Shown here: one piece after another, positions 44,544 to 53,990 of the stretch
Position numbering within the stretch: the stretch's first letter is position 1
Layout: each line of letters opens with the position of its first letter
NCBI RefSeq assembly: GCF_900110835.1
Contig: NZ_FOJG01000001.1
Location: 4,153,800 to 4,217,799 of the forward strand
DNA from: Chitinophaga arvensicola
GTDB taxonomy: Bacteria; Bacteroidota; Bacteroidia; Chitinophagales; Chitinophagaceae
DNA length: 64,000 bases
Direction of reading: 5' to 3'
Translations under genes and position numbers: made by a program
The notes under the pieces: model-generated
Told to the model about the DNA's origin: nothing
The model's database searches: none
The model's input: only the letters and a program-made list of their open reading frames with translations

Positions 44544-45575
44544 ATGAAGTGGATACCCAAAGATAATCGCTACGAAAGCATGGTCTATAACCGTTGCGGG
44601 AATAGCGGATTGATGTTACCTGCTATATCAATGGGATTATGGCATAATTTCGGGGACGATACCCCTCACGCCAGGAAGGTCGACATCTGTACTACTGCAT
44701 TTGATCTGGGCATTACACATTTTGATCTCGCCAATAACTATGGGCCTCCTCCGGGAAGTGCGGAACTTGCCTTTGGAAGAATCCTGCGGGAAGAATTTGC
44801 GGGATTAAGGGATGAGCTGATTATTTCTTCAAAAGCCGGATACAACATGTGGCCTGGTCCTTACGGCGAATGGGGCAGCAGGAAGTACATCACTGCCAGC
44901 TGCGATCAGTCGCTTAAGCGGATGGGATTGGAATACGTGGATATCTTTTATTCCCATCGTTATGATCCCAATACTCCTTTGGAAGAAACTATGTTGGCGC
45001 TGGATCAGCTGGTGCGCTCCGGTAAAGCATTGTATGTGGGAATATCGTCTTACAATTCTCAAAGAACAAGGGAAGCGTATGATATTTTGAAATCTCTGGG
45101 TACGCCGTTTATTATTCATCAGCCAAGTTACTCGATGTTAAACAGATGGGTAGAAGAAGACGGGCTGCTGGATACATTGGAAGATCTGAAAGTTGGCTCC
45201 ATCGTTTTTTCGCCATTGGCACAAGGAATGCTTACCGATAAATATCTTAAAAGTGTACCTGAAGATAGCCGGGCGAAACAGGGAAAATCATTGCAGGAAG
45301 GCTTCCTTACTGAATCCAATATAGCGCATATAAAGGCATTGAATGCTATTGCGGCTGAACGGAATCAGACGTTGGCCCAGATGGCTATTGCCTGGGTGTT
45401 GAAGAAAGGCCGCGTAACTTCCGCGCTCATAGGAGCCAGCAAGGCGCAACAGGTGATCGATTGCGTGGGGGCTATAAAAAATATTGAATTCACCGATAGT
45501 GAGCTGAAGAAAATTGATGAATATGCAAAGGAAGGTGGCGTTAATATATGGAAGCAATCTGCTGAAATAGCCTGA
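44544..45575 (+). CDS. yghZ: Aldo/keto reductase, YghZ-type (L-glyceraldehyde 3-phosphate reductase)
   Basis: A 343-residue AKR from ATG at 44544. It matches Escherichia coli YghZ closely as I recall it: FDLANNYGPPPGSAE (with the catalytic Asp and Tyr), SSKAGYNMWPGPYG, GSRKYITASCDQSLKRMG, DIFYSHRYDPNTPLEE, GISSYNSQRTRE, IHQPSYSMLNRWV and SALIGASKAQQV. YghZ reduces L-glyceraldehyde 3-phosphate and methylglyoxal with NADPH. It stands alone with its own terminator, convergent with an AraC gene. Confidence 0.92.
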   Translation: MKWIPKDNRYESMVYNRCGNSGLMLPAISMGLWHNFGDDTPHARKVDICTTAFDLGITHFDLANNYGPPPGSAELAFGRILREEFAGLRDELIISSKAGYNMWPGPYGEWGSRKYITASCDQSLKRMGLEYVDIFYSHRYDPNTPLEETMLALDQLVRSGKALYVGISSYNSQRTREAYDILKSLGTPFIIHQPSYSMLNRWVEEDGLLDTLEDLKVGSIVFSPLAQGMLTDKYLKSVPEDSRAKQGKSLQEGFLTESNIAHIKALNAIAAERNQTLAQMAIAWVLKKGRVTSALIGASKAQQVIDCVGAIKNIEFTDSELKKIDEYAKEGGVNIWKQSAEIA

Positions 45576-45600
45576 TCCCGCTTCCGGCATGATGATTAAC

Positions 45601-45640
45601 AAGGCTGTAAGGAGCAAATAGCTGCTTACAGCCTTTCTTT
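45601..45640 (+). terminator. Rho-independent terminator after the aldo/keto reductase gene
   Basis: AAGGCTGTAAG (45601-45611) pairs with CTTACAGCCTT (45625-45635), extended by AGC/GCT, followed by TCTTT. Confidence 0.82.
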
Positions 45641-45670
45641 ATTGCCGGTTATCAGGAAGAAGAAGTGATG

Positions 45671-46474
45671 TCATCCGCATTCTGTAGGATTATATCCAAA
45701 ATGTTTCTTAAATGCAAAAGAGAAATGCGACAGGTTTTCAAAGCCTGCATCGATGAATATTTCGCTGGGTTTATATTTTTTTACTGCAATCTGGTAATGT
45801 GCGTGCTCCAGTCTTTTTTGTGTAAGCCATTTTCCCGGAGAAGTGTTAAACAGCTTTATAAAGTCTTTTTTAAAAGCACTCAGACTACGACCGGTGAGCA
45901 AGGCAAATTTTTCAAGTGGAATATTGAACCGGAAATTTTGTTCCATAAACTCCAGGAGATTTACCTTGCCCGGCTGGTTGAAAGTACTGAGCAACCTCCT
46001 GACATCGGGATTACACGCATCCAGCACAGTAAGGCATTCCGCAATTTTGATGTCCGCCAGCGTTGGTGGTAATTCTTCCTGCAATTCGAAATAAGGTACC
46101 AGCGAGCTAAACAGGCTTTCCAGTAACGGATGTTTTTCCAGTGCGAGATGCCCTGTCCATTTGCCTCCATCGGGATTATCGATGTCGGAAGCATAGAATT
46201 TTCTTATCAGTGCTTCCGGGAACAGGATGGAGAGTGACCGGAACGGCACACCATCTGTTGGCAGTTTTGCTAACCGGCCCAGCTGCCTGCATGGAATAAG
46301 CAGGGTAGTTCCCTTTGTAAAACGATGCAGCTGATCGGCATAAGATAATTCCAGGATTCCTTCAAACACGTATACCAGCGCATGTTGATCCAGTATCATT
46401 TCCCGGCTGTAATGATTCTCTCTCTTGCAGGAAACAAAAATTCTACCTTTAATATGTGCTGCAGGTTGCTCCAT
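45671..46474 (-). CDS. AraC-family transcriptional regulator
   Basis: A 267-residue protein with an N-terminal cupin-like sensor (HALVYVFEGILELSYADQ) and two C-terminal helix-turn-helix motifs (IPLEKFALLTGRSLSAFKKD; PSEIFIDAGFENLSHFSFAF ending GYNPTECG). It lies downstream of the epimerase-type reductase gene on the same strand, 126 bp away, and may regulate it or the convergent aldo/keto reductase. Confidence 0.92.
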   Translation of the reverse strand: MEQPAAHIKGRIFVSCKRENHYSREMILDQHALVYVFEGILELSYADQLHRFTKGTTLLIPCRQLGRLAKLPTDGVPFRSLSILFPEALIRKFYASDIDNPDGGKWTGHLALEKHPLLESLFSSLVPYFELQEELPPTLADIKIAECLTVLDACNPDVRRLLSTFNQPGKVNLLEFMEQNFRFNIPLEKFALLTGRSLSAFKKDFIKLFNTSPGKWLTQKRLEHAHYQIAVKKYKPSEIFIDAGFENLSHFSFAFKKHFGYNPTECG

Positions 46475-46600
46475 ATAACTAAGTTAACAAATAACTCCAT
46501 ATCTGCCCGGGACGAGATCCTTTGTAAGTATCAGCTGTTGAGGCAGATGCCGCCAGTATATAAAAGCGGTATACCGGCACTGATGTTTTGTAATTTTTGA

Positions 46601-47638
46601 TCAATTCACCAGTCCTAGCCTGATCAGGCTTTCTGCTGTGGCGTAAACGGCTTCCCGGTTACTTCTTGGATGCCAGTCCAACAGACGGGTTGCTTTATCG
46701 TGACTCGCTTCTTTAGTGACCCCCAGAAAAGGAACTATCAATTTTATTTTTGAATTAAAAAGCGCGGTAATTCTGATCAGCCAGTCAGGGATTTCTTTAC
46801 CTGGAACTTTGGCGGCCTCATCGCCAAAATTTTCACGTAATATATTCGCGATGTCCAGCATAGACATGGCTTTGCCGGCTACTGCAAGAAAACGTTCTCC
46901 GTTAGCCACCGGATTTATCATGGCAGATACATGCAGACTGGCTACATCACGCACATCTACATAACCAAACCGCATTTTGGGAAGTCCCTTCAGCTTACCA
47001 GACAGCATCTGGTGTATCATCTGTATAGAGTGGGAATAATCGGCGCCGAGTACAGGACCCAGTACGCCAAATGGGTTTACCACAGACAGCTCCAGCCCAT
47101 TGCCCTCATTTTTGATGAACTCCCACGCAGCCCTTTCAGACAGCGTTTTTGATTTCTGATATGCCGGAATATTTTTGTTGGGATCTGACCAGTCTTCTTC
47201 TGTATAAGGTGTTTTTTTATCAGTTCCAAAGCCAATAGCTCCGAATGCAGAAGTGAGTACTACCCGCTTCACGCCGGCATATTTCGCGGCCCGCAGCACA
47301 TGTAACACGCCATTGACCGCAGGTATGATGAACTCGTCCTCATGTGTGGCATCAGGACGGGGAGTAGGGGACGCGGGATGGATAACATATGTGCAGCCCC
47401 GGACGGCTTCCTGCCAGCCATCTTCCTTTGACAGATCCGCTTCCACAAATGATAAATGATCAAAGTCTGATATACCACCGGTAGATAACATCTGTTTTAC
47501 GTCGGCTATACGATTAAGTGACCGCAGACTGGCCTTAACTTTGAAACCTTTATTCAGCAAAGCGATAATACAGTAGCTGGCAATAAATCCGGAGCCACCT
47601 GTTACCAGCACCATTTTATCGTTATTGGATATGTCCAT
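46601..47638 (-). CDS. NAD(P)-dependent extended SDR (dihydroflavonol reductase/aldehyde reductase-like)
   Basis: A 345-residue extended SDR: nucleotide motif VTGGSGFIASYC near residue 12, VIHPASPTPRPDATHE, VVLTSAFGAIGFG, catalytic YQKSK, and NPFGVLGPVLGADYS. It is like plant dihydroflavonol/cinnamoyl-CoA reductases and yeast methylglyoxal/aldehyde reductases; in bacteria it commonly reduces aldehydes. The substrate is unknown. It is divergent from the amidohydrolase remnant. Confidence 0.92.
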   Translation of the reverse strand: MDISNNDKMVLVTGGSGFIASYCIIALLNKGFKVKASLRSLNRIADVKQMLSTGGISDFDHLSFVEADLSKEDGWQEAVRGCTYVIHPASPTPRPDATHEDEFIIPAVNGVLHVLRAAKYAGVKRVVLTSAFGAIGFGTDKKTPYTEEDWSDPNKNIPAYQKSKTLSERAAWEFIKNEGNGLELSVVNPFGVLGPVLGADYSHSIQMIHQMLSGKLKGLPKMRFGYVDVRDVASLHVSAMINPVANGERFLAVAGKAMSMLDIANILRENFGDEAAKVPGKEIPDWLIRITALFNSKIKLIVPFLGVTKEASHDKATRLLDWHPRSNREAVYATAESLIRLGLVN

Positions 47639-47870
47639 ATTGTTATTTTTTACAAAAGTAGATACAGCCAGGTTTTAATACTTTGCTTAAAAGTTGTTTT
47701 TACTTTGTTTAAAAGGTTTAGTGGCGTATATTGTTATTGGTCATGACTTTTTAATTGTGGTTGTAAGTATTTCCCCATAATATCCAGGGAAGGATTTTGT
47801 TAAGCCGGTTTGTGTTTTTACCCCACAGATTAAATCTTAATTTAATTTTTTTTGTTAGAATTAATATACT

Positions 47871-47978
47871 ATGCGCACCATTACTATTGAAGAACATTTT
47901 GCTACCCCGTTGTTTCTTGAGGGGCAGAAAGAAACCACATTGCCTGGCAAAAACGCAGAGGCACTGCTGAAAATTTAA
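47871..47978 (+). pseudogene. Remnant of an amidohydrolase gene (N-terminal 35 codons)
   Basis: The ATG-started frame reads MRTITIEEHFATPLFLEG and stops after 35 codons. This opening is typical of amidohydrolase-2 (ACMSD-like) proteins, in which EEHFATP carries the first metal ligand region; the remaining 280 or so residues are absent, and the following bases show no continuation in any frame before the next gene at 48021. I read it as a deletion remnant. The surrounding 47639-48020 stretch is otherwise AT-rich and holds nothing else I can identify. Confidence 0.6.
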
Positions 47979-48020
47979 ACAGAACAGGATAAGATTGTTA
48001 AATATAGAATTGTACAGGAC

Positions 48021-48896
48021 ATGGTATCAGTAGAACAAGCAATAAAAAGGGGCCGTCGTATGATCACTTACCCATTTTTGTTGATCATTATTATATCCAC
48101 GGGCATCACTTTCAGCTTTCCCTTGTTGATCAATCAAATAATATTGCTGCCTTTCCTGCTTCCGCTGGGGTTGCTGCTGGGATTATTATACCGTGCCTTT
48201 GCTATTCCCAAATGGCGTATATGGGCGTTTGCCAACGTAAGAAATGTGCATGAACTTTCCCGCAGGGCGGCTTACGCCGGATTAATATTTGAAGAGGGAA
48301 ATAAATTCCTGTCAAAAATGGAGATCTGGTCCGCAGCAGATAAAGCACAATGGGAACAGCTCCAGGTCAGGTTTCAGACAGCAGACATATTTATCGAAGA
48401 TCCTGATGTGCCCGCAGAAACCATCGTTTACTTTTCGAAAGCCGCCAAGCTTTTTTTCATTTTCTTGGGGTTGCTCAGTGTTTCTTTTGGATTGCTGCTC
48501 ATTTTCCTGCCACAAACAAAGCCATTCAGCGCTGGCAGCATATGGGGATATTGCTGGGGGGCTTTTCTGATTTTGAGCATGGGCTATTTTACCTATATAA
48601 ACGCGAAAGACCTGTTTAATAATAAGCCGCAACTCACTATCAATAATGAAGGCATCGAATGTGTGAATACCCGGTTTACCAGTTGGGCGGACGTACGTGA
48701 TATCGATATTGTGGTACGGGGTTCAGGGAAGTCGCGCAGTCTTCACCTGGTGTACCGGCATTCTTATGGCACCACCGATCTTCACCTCGACGGCTTTAAT
48801 ATGAGCCGGAAAGAACTGGATAAACGGATAGGAATTTACCGGGGCAGATTTGCCCGGCGGCAGACGCGTCCGGGGAGTAGCACAGCGTTGTTTTAA
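48021..48896 (+). CDS. Membrane protein of unknown function with four transmembrane segments
   Basis: A 291-residue protein with two hydrophobic hairpins (about 15-60 and 145-195), a soluble middle (about 65-140) and a C-terminal soluble part from about 205 with NEGIECVNTRFTSWADVRDI, a pattern seen in PH-like domains of small bacterial membrane proteins. I do not recognise a named family. It starts 42 bp after the amidohydrolase remnant and is followed 98 bp later by the ECF sigma gene. Confidence 0.75.
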   Translation: MVSVEQAIKRGRRMITYPFLLIIIISTGITFSFPLLINQIILLPFLLPLGLLLGLLYRAFAIPKWRIWAFANVRNVHELSRRAAYAGLIFEEGNKFLSKMEIWSAADKAQWEQLQVRFQTADIFIEDPDVPAETIVYFSKAAKLFFIFLGLLSVSFGLLLIFLPQTKPFSAGSIWGYCWGAFLILSMGYFTYINAKDLFNNKPQLTINNEGIECVNTRFTSWADVRDIDIVVRGSGKSRSLHLVYRHSYGTTDLHLDGFNMSRKELDKRIGIYRGRFARRQTRPGSSTALF

Positions 48897-48994
48897 AAAG
48901 GGGGCGGCATCTTTACGCTTAAAACTGCAACCATTTAACATTGCAATAACATGCAGCGGCTAACTTCGTGTACCAAATTGTCCTGCAATCAACC

Positions 48995-49567
48995 ATGTAC
49001 ACAGAGCTAACTGACATTGAGTTACTGGAACGGATCAAATGCGATGATATACCTGCATTTGAGGCATTGTATCATCGTATGTGGGAAAAGCTGTTCCTCT
49101 TTGCGCAAAGCCGGCTTAAAAGCAAGGCAGACGCGGAAGACGTAGTGCAGCAGGTTTTCATGAATATCTGGGAACAGCGCTCTGTGAAAAACATTACCGG
49201 CTCCTTATCCAGCTATCTTTTTACCGCCGTCCGTTATGAAGTCATTGACCAGCTGGCAGCCATGTTGAAAGACCAGCAGAAGCTGGTACATGTAGAAGCG
49301 CACATCTTGCCGGGTTTTAATCAGACATTGGAAAATTTGCTGGCCAAAGAAATGGATAAAGAAATTTCTGAACATATTCAGCATATGCCGGAACAGATGC
49401 AACGCATCTTCCGGTTAAGCCGGGAAGAGCAGCTGAGCCCCAAAGAAATAGCTAAAACCCTTGCCATTACAGAGAAAACCGTCCGAAACCAACTCAGTAT
49501 CGCGGTAAGTAATCTGCGCCCGCTGGTAAAAGAGAGCCTCGTTTTATTACTGATCCTCCACTCATAA
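48995..49567 (+). CDS. ECF-type RNA polymerase sigma-70 factor
   Basis: A 190-residue sigma factor from ATG at 48995 (MYTELTDIELLERIK); a GTG nine codons upstream is less likely. Region 2: FEALYHRMWEKLFLFAQSRL and DAEDVVQQVFMNIWEQR. Region 4: RLSREEQLSPKEIAKTLAIT and EKTVRNQLSIAVSNLR. It ends in a short hydrophobic tail, SLVLLLILHS. It heads a FecR/TonB-receptor/lipoprotein locus that it presumably activates. Confidence 0.95.
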   Translation: MYTELTDIELLERIKCDDIPAFEALYHRMWEKLFLFAQSRLKSKADAEDVVQQVFMNIWEQRSVKNITGSLSSYLFTAVRYEVIDQLAAMLKDQQKLVHVEAHILPGFNQTLENLLAKEMDKEISEHIQHMPEQMQRIFRLSREEQLSPKEIAKTLAITEKTVRNQLSIAVSNLRPLVKESLVLLLILHS

Positions 49568-49632
49568 CAATTTGGTAATACAGCCGACCGGGATAAAATG
49601 CCCCTTTTCCGGGCATATATAAAACGGTCTTC

Positions 49633-50595
49633 ATGGAGTTACACGAATTACAGCAAATCATACATAAATACCGGCAGGGAACAGCCACTCCGGCGGAAAT
49701 CCGGCTGGTAGAAACCTGGTTGCTGCAAACAGGAAGCGAAGCCACCTGGTCGTCACCCACCGAACGGGATGTAACGGAAGCGCGTATTTTAAGCAAGCTG
49801 CGTACAGGTATAGCGATCACACCAAAGGTGCGCCGCCCCTACTGGCAGCATCCGCTTATTCGTATAGCCGCCATGTTTATATTGTTCGCAGGCATCAGCT
49901 ATACAACCTATCAATACCGTTATCACCTGCTGGATTATCTGAACCCTGTTGAAAGATTAACCGTCAGCACAGGTGCCTACGACATAAAACAGGTGGTACT
50001 CCCCGATAGCACGCTTATCACCCTTGCGCCGCATAGCCGTCTTACCTATCCCGGGAAATACCGTGGCCCTAAAAGAGAGGTAACACTCAATGGTAAAGGC
50101 TATTTCAGCGTTACCAGGAACCAGCAGCAGCCGTTTTGGGTACATACAGAAAGTATAGATATACACGTACTCGGAACTTCCTTTGTGGTGAATGATCAGC
50201 TTCAGGATAGCACCGCAGCTGTAAGCGTATTGACAGGAAAAGTGAACGTAAGCCACCAACAGGAATTCCTGGCTATCCTTACCCCAAATAAAGGGGTTCG
50301 TTTTAATAAATCCACCGGAAAATCAAGTATCAGGGAAGTGGATGCAGCCATGCAAACAAACTGGATAAACAAACGCCTGGTATTTGAAACAACACCCCTG
50401 ACAGAAGTCCTGAAAACGTTGCAGGATCACTATCACATCGTTATTCAGTCAACCGTGGAGTTAGAAAATGGAAAGGTATTTACGGGGACATTTACCACCA
50501 CTGATTCACTCACCGATATGCTCGATATTATCACTATTTCAACAGGCTTGAAGTATCAACCTTTAAATCATCATACCATAAAACTATACCGGTAA
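49633..50595 (+). CDS. FecR-family anti-sigma factor
   Basis: A 320-residue protein: cytoplasmic N-terminal region (about 1-75), one membrane segment (IRIAAMFILFAGISYTTYQY), the FecR domain (IKQVVLPDSTLITLAPHSRL, LNGKGYFSVTRN, VHVLGTSF-type strand) and a C-terminal DUF4974-like domain (PLTEVLKTLQDHYHIVIQ). It lies 65 bp after the ECF sigma gene and links it to the STN-bearing receptor 125 bp downstream. Confidence 0.94.
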   Translation: MELHELQQIIHKYRQGTATPAEIRLVETWLLQTGSEATWSSPTERDVTEARILSKLRTGIAITPKVRRPYWQHPLIRIAAMFILFAGISYTTYQYRYHLLDYLNPVERLTVSTGAYDIKQVVLPDSTLITLAPHSRLTYPGKYRGPKREVTLNGKGYFSVTRNQQQPFWVHTESIDIHVLGTSFVVNDQLQDSTAAVSVLTGKVNVSHQQEFLAILTPNKGVRFNKSTGKSSIREVDAAMQTNWINKRLVFETTPLTEVLKTLQDHYHIVIQSTVELENGKVFTGTFTTTDSLTDMLDIITISTGLKYQPLNHHTIKLYR

Positions 50596-50720
50596 AAAAC
50601 CGGAAGCGTCTCGCGAACGCCCCGGTTATACTTTAAAAAATGCCCATTGGTCATGGGATATTTCATTGATGAAGTCAATGAAACAGGGACACTTTTTTTC
50701 AAAAATAAACTAAAAACGGA

Positions 50721-53700
50721 ATGAAAAGATTTTTATGTAGTGGTAAAGAGCGGGTACTAAAACAATGGGGCCGTATGATTACCTGTTTCTTTACAATTGC
50801 TTGTATGGCATCTGTTGTGAACGGACAACAGATGGTACAACAAAAAATCACCATTGCCTTTAAGGCGCAAAGCCTGGCCGATTGCCTGGAAAAAATTACT
50901 GCGCAAACAACTATTCGTTTTTATTATGAAGGCAACGAACTTAGGCAAAGCAGTCAGCAACACACCGCTGGTTACAACAACCAGCCCTTATCTGTTATAT
51001 TAAATAAATTACTCGAAGGAACAGGATTTACGTGGCAGGAAGTCAATCAGAAGATCGTGATCAGAAAGATAAACGCCAATGACCCTAAAAAGCCTGGTGC
51101 GTCTCTTCCACAAAAAACTCCCGGTAAAATAACCGGTAAGGTAGTGGATTTTGAGAATGGTGATCCGCTTGTGCGTGCGACCGTTAGTATTGAAGGCAAG
51201 CCGTACAACGCCACTACCGACGAAAAAGGAAATTTTAGTTTGCCCGGTATGGAAGCGGGAAATTATACGTTAGTGGTATCATACGTGGGATATAAAAAAG
51301 GCCGTGTCGAAAATATAAAACTGACAGATGAGAAAAGCCTGGTAATAGACGTAAAGTTGCAGGCGGGCGGTGAAGACATGATTAACATGAAGGGCGTTGT
51401 AGTAACTGCCAGGAAAAGCAAGCGGGTGGCCAATACTACAGATGCGCAACTCGTCAATGAAATTTATTCCGCACAATCAGTTATCTCCGGTATTTCCAAT
51501 GAACAGATCTCCCGCACGCTCGACCGGGATGCTGCTGAAGTGGTAAAACGGGTATCTGGTGTAAATATATCTCCCGATAATTTCGTAATTGTTCGCGGAC
51601 TTGGAAAACGGTATAACCTCACTTTTCTGAATGATGCCATGGCGCCAGCCACTGATGCAGACAGCCGGTCTTTTTCATATGATGTGCTTAGCAGCAATGC
51701 CATTGACCGCATGGTGGTATATAAATCACCCTCCGCCGATTTGCCGGGTGAGTTCTCCGGTGGATTGGTGAAAATATACACCAAGAAAAGCCAGTTGACC
51801 CGCCAGGTGGATATACAACTCTCCACCCAATACCGGCCTAATTCTACTTTCCATGACGTATGGTCATATACAGGCGGGAAGTACGATTTTTTAGGTTTCG
51901 ATGACGGCACGAGAAAGTTGCCCAACGGAATTCCAAGGGCAGAAAAATTTAACCACCTGACGCCGGCAGAAAATGCCTTGTACTCGCGGCAGTTTAAAAA
52001 CAGCTATGTTCTCAATAAATCCTATCACGCTATTCCCGACCTCCGGTTCAACATAAATTATTATGACGCCTGGAAGATAGGAGGGAAAAGCCTGAAAAAC
52101 CTCACCACAGTTGCCTATACCAATACTCACGAACAGCGGGAAACGGAGCAGAATTCTCTATACAAATATCACGATAGTAAAATAACGCAGGGCATTCATG
52201 CTGCGCGTCTTTCTCTGCTGCAGAGTAATGAGATACAGCTCAATAAGCAACTGTCTGTTGAACTTCGCAACTTTTTTAATGTAAACAACCAGCGTGTCGC
52301 CATGGAAGACTATCTCCAACTGGAAGACTATCCCGGCAATGAATACAGGCATACCAACCTTTATTATGTAGAGAACCGCCTGTATTCAGGTCAACTGGCA
52401 GGTACATATCTTTTGGGCGCCGACAAAAGAAACACCATAAAGGCCAATCTGAGCTTTTCCAGCATACAGAAACAGGAGCCAGATAACCGGGACTATACCC
52501 TTAGCCGCGACGCCCGGCAGAAAACGCCGTGGATCCTGGGAACAGAAGTTGTTTCTTATTACATGCTGTCGAGAGCATTTAATGATGTAAAGGAAAAGAG
52601 CTACCAGGGAAATGTCGATCTTAATTATCATATCAATGATACCTGGGGTTTCAAAACGGGTTTCTATCATGAAACCAGGGCCAGGGACTTCAGTAACCGC
52701 ACATTCATCCTGCTTAACGGCGTAAATCTGTACGATCCTAACCTGGCGATCAACGGTTCCAAACTCTCCGGGGAAAATGGGAATGTACTGGCTAATCACA
52801 GTATAGAAGAGAAGTATCTCCAGCATTATTTTAATACAGATATGTTCAGAGAAGATGGTACCGGTTATAGATGGGTAGAGAAAACGACACCGAATAACCA
52901 GTATTATGCTGATAATGTTATATCTGCCGGCTATCTCAGTACAGACATCAACCTGCTGGAAAACCGTTTGAATGTATTGGGTGGCGTAAGAGTGGAAAAT
53001 AACCGTTTCCGGATTCTGGGCAGCTATGAGAATGGCCTCGCCGCTTATCCGCTGGTGGTAAACCAACCTATCACTTCCGTATTGCCTTCGGTAAATATTT
53101 CTTACAAAGCCGACAGCAATTTCATCATCCGTGTTGGCTATGGTAAAACGTTGAACAGGCCCGAGTTCAGGGAAGCCGCACCAGTGCAATATACCAGCTA
53201 CGTAGATAAAGAAACCTATACCGGTAACCCGAATCTTACTACGGTAAACATACATAACACAGAACTGAGATTGGAGTGGTATCCAAATAGCAGCCGGAAG
53301 AATGAAATGATGAATATTGGCTTCTTCTACAAAAGCCTGGATAAACCCATTGAAAGATTCCGGCAGATCTTTTCGGAAGGATTTGACCAGCTGGTATATA
53401 CCAATACCGGTAAGGCCACTGTATATGGCATAGAAGCAGAAGTGAGAAAGGATTTTGATTTTATACCGGGTGGATTCTTCCGGAAAATATCTACCGTAAT
53501 AAACGGCAGTTGGTTTAAAAGCAATGTGGATGTACCTCCCTTGCCGCAGTTTATTGGCTATAGCGCCGCGCGTTCCCGTCCTATGCAGGGGCAATCGCCT
53601 TATCTGATCAACGCATCCCTGAATTACGAAGATGCCGGAAGAGGCACCAAGGTATCTTTTACCTACAACCGGGCTGGCGATTACATTTATGCAGTAGGCG

Positions 53701-53990
53701 CCAACAAAGGAGAGCGCCTGGATGCAGATATCATGTTAAAGGGCCGCGATCAATTGGATATTACCTGGAGACAGCGTATCAGTAAGGTTTTTAGCATCAA
53801 TGCAGGTGTACAGAACGTGCTGAACGCACCTGTATTATTTTACCAGGACTGGAAAAATAACTACCACTACGATAAACAAACCAGTCCGATTCCTGACCAG
53901 GGGACAGGCTTATACGAAGCCTCCGACCTTATTTTCCGCAAATTCTATCAATACCCTTATTACTCGTTTGCGGTGAACATGATTTTTTAA
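50721..53990 (+). CDS. STN-containing TonB-dependent receptor, not SusC-type
   Basis: A 1089-residue outer-membrane receptor: signal peptide ending VVNGQ; STN domain (about 40-110, SLADCLEKITAQTTIRFYYE); carboxypeptidase-regulatory-like domain (about 135-210, GKVVDFENGDPLVRATVSIE); plug (VVKRVSGVNISPDNFVIVRG, YKSPSADLPGEFSGGLVKIY); and a barrel ending YPYYSFAVNMIF. It lacks the SusC signature and no SusD follows. The STN domain, with ECF and FecR genes upstream, makes it a signal-transducing importer. Three lipoprotein genes follow directly, the first starting at the very next base. Confidence 0.94.
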   Translation: MKRFLCSGKERVLKQWGRMITCFFTIACMASVVNGQQMVQQKITIAFKAQSLADCLEKITAQTTIRFYYEGNELRQSSQQHTAGYNNQPLSVILNKLLEGTGFTWQEVNQKIVIRKINANDPKKPGASLPQKTPGKITGKVVDFENGDPLVRATVSIEGKPYNATTDEKGNFSLPGMEAGNYTLVVSYVGYKKGRVENIKLTDEKSLVIDVKLQAGGEDMINMKGVVVTARKSKRVANTTDAQLVNEIYSAQSVISGISNEQISRTLDRDAAEVVKRVSGVNISPDNFVIVRGLGKRYNLTFLNDAMAPATDADSRSFSYDVLSSNAIDRMVVYKSPSADLPGEFSGGLVKIYTKKSQLTRQVDIQLSTQYRPNSTFHDVWSYTGGKYDFLGFDDGTRKLPNGIPRAEKFNHLTPAENALYSRQFKNSYVLNKSYHAIPDLRFNINYYDAWKIGGKSLKNLTTVAYTNTHEQRETEQNSLYKYHDSKITQGIHAARLSLLQSNEIQLNKQLSVELRNFFNVNNQRVAMEDYLQLEDYPGNEYRHTNLYYVENRLYSGQLAGTYLLGADKRNTIKANLSFSSIQKQEPDNRDYTLSRDARQKTPWILGTEVVSYYMLSRAFNDVKEKSYQGNVDLNYHINDTWGFKTGFYHETRARDFSNRTFILLNGVNLYDPNLAINGSKLSGENGNVLANHSIEEKYLQHYFNTDMFREDGTGYRWVEKTTPNNQYYADNVISAGYLSTDINLLENRLNVLGGVRVENNRFRILGSYENGLAAYPLVVNQPITSVLPSVNISYKADSNFIIRVGYGKTLNRPEFREAAPVQYTSYVDKETYTGNPNLTTVNIHNTELRLEWYPNSSRKNEMMNIGFFYKSLDKPIERFRQIFSEGFDQLVYTNTGKATVYGIEAEVRKDFDFIPGGFFRKISTVINGSWFKSNVDVPPLPQFIGYSAARSRPMQGQSPYLINASLNYEDAGRGTKVSFTYNRAGDYIYAVGANKGERLDADIMLKGRDQLDITWRQRISKVFSINAGVQNVLNAPVLFYQDWKNNYHYDKQTSPIPDQGTGLYEASDLIFRKFYQYPYYSFAVNMIF

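Noticed and set aside
52386..53594. 402-codon open frame on the minus strand inside the TonB receptor gene
   Set aside because: Antisense shadow of the beta-barrel coding sequence with no family resemblance.
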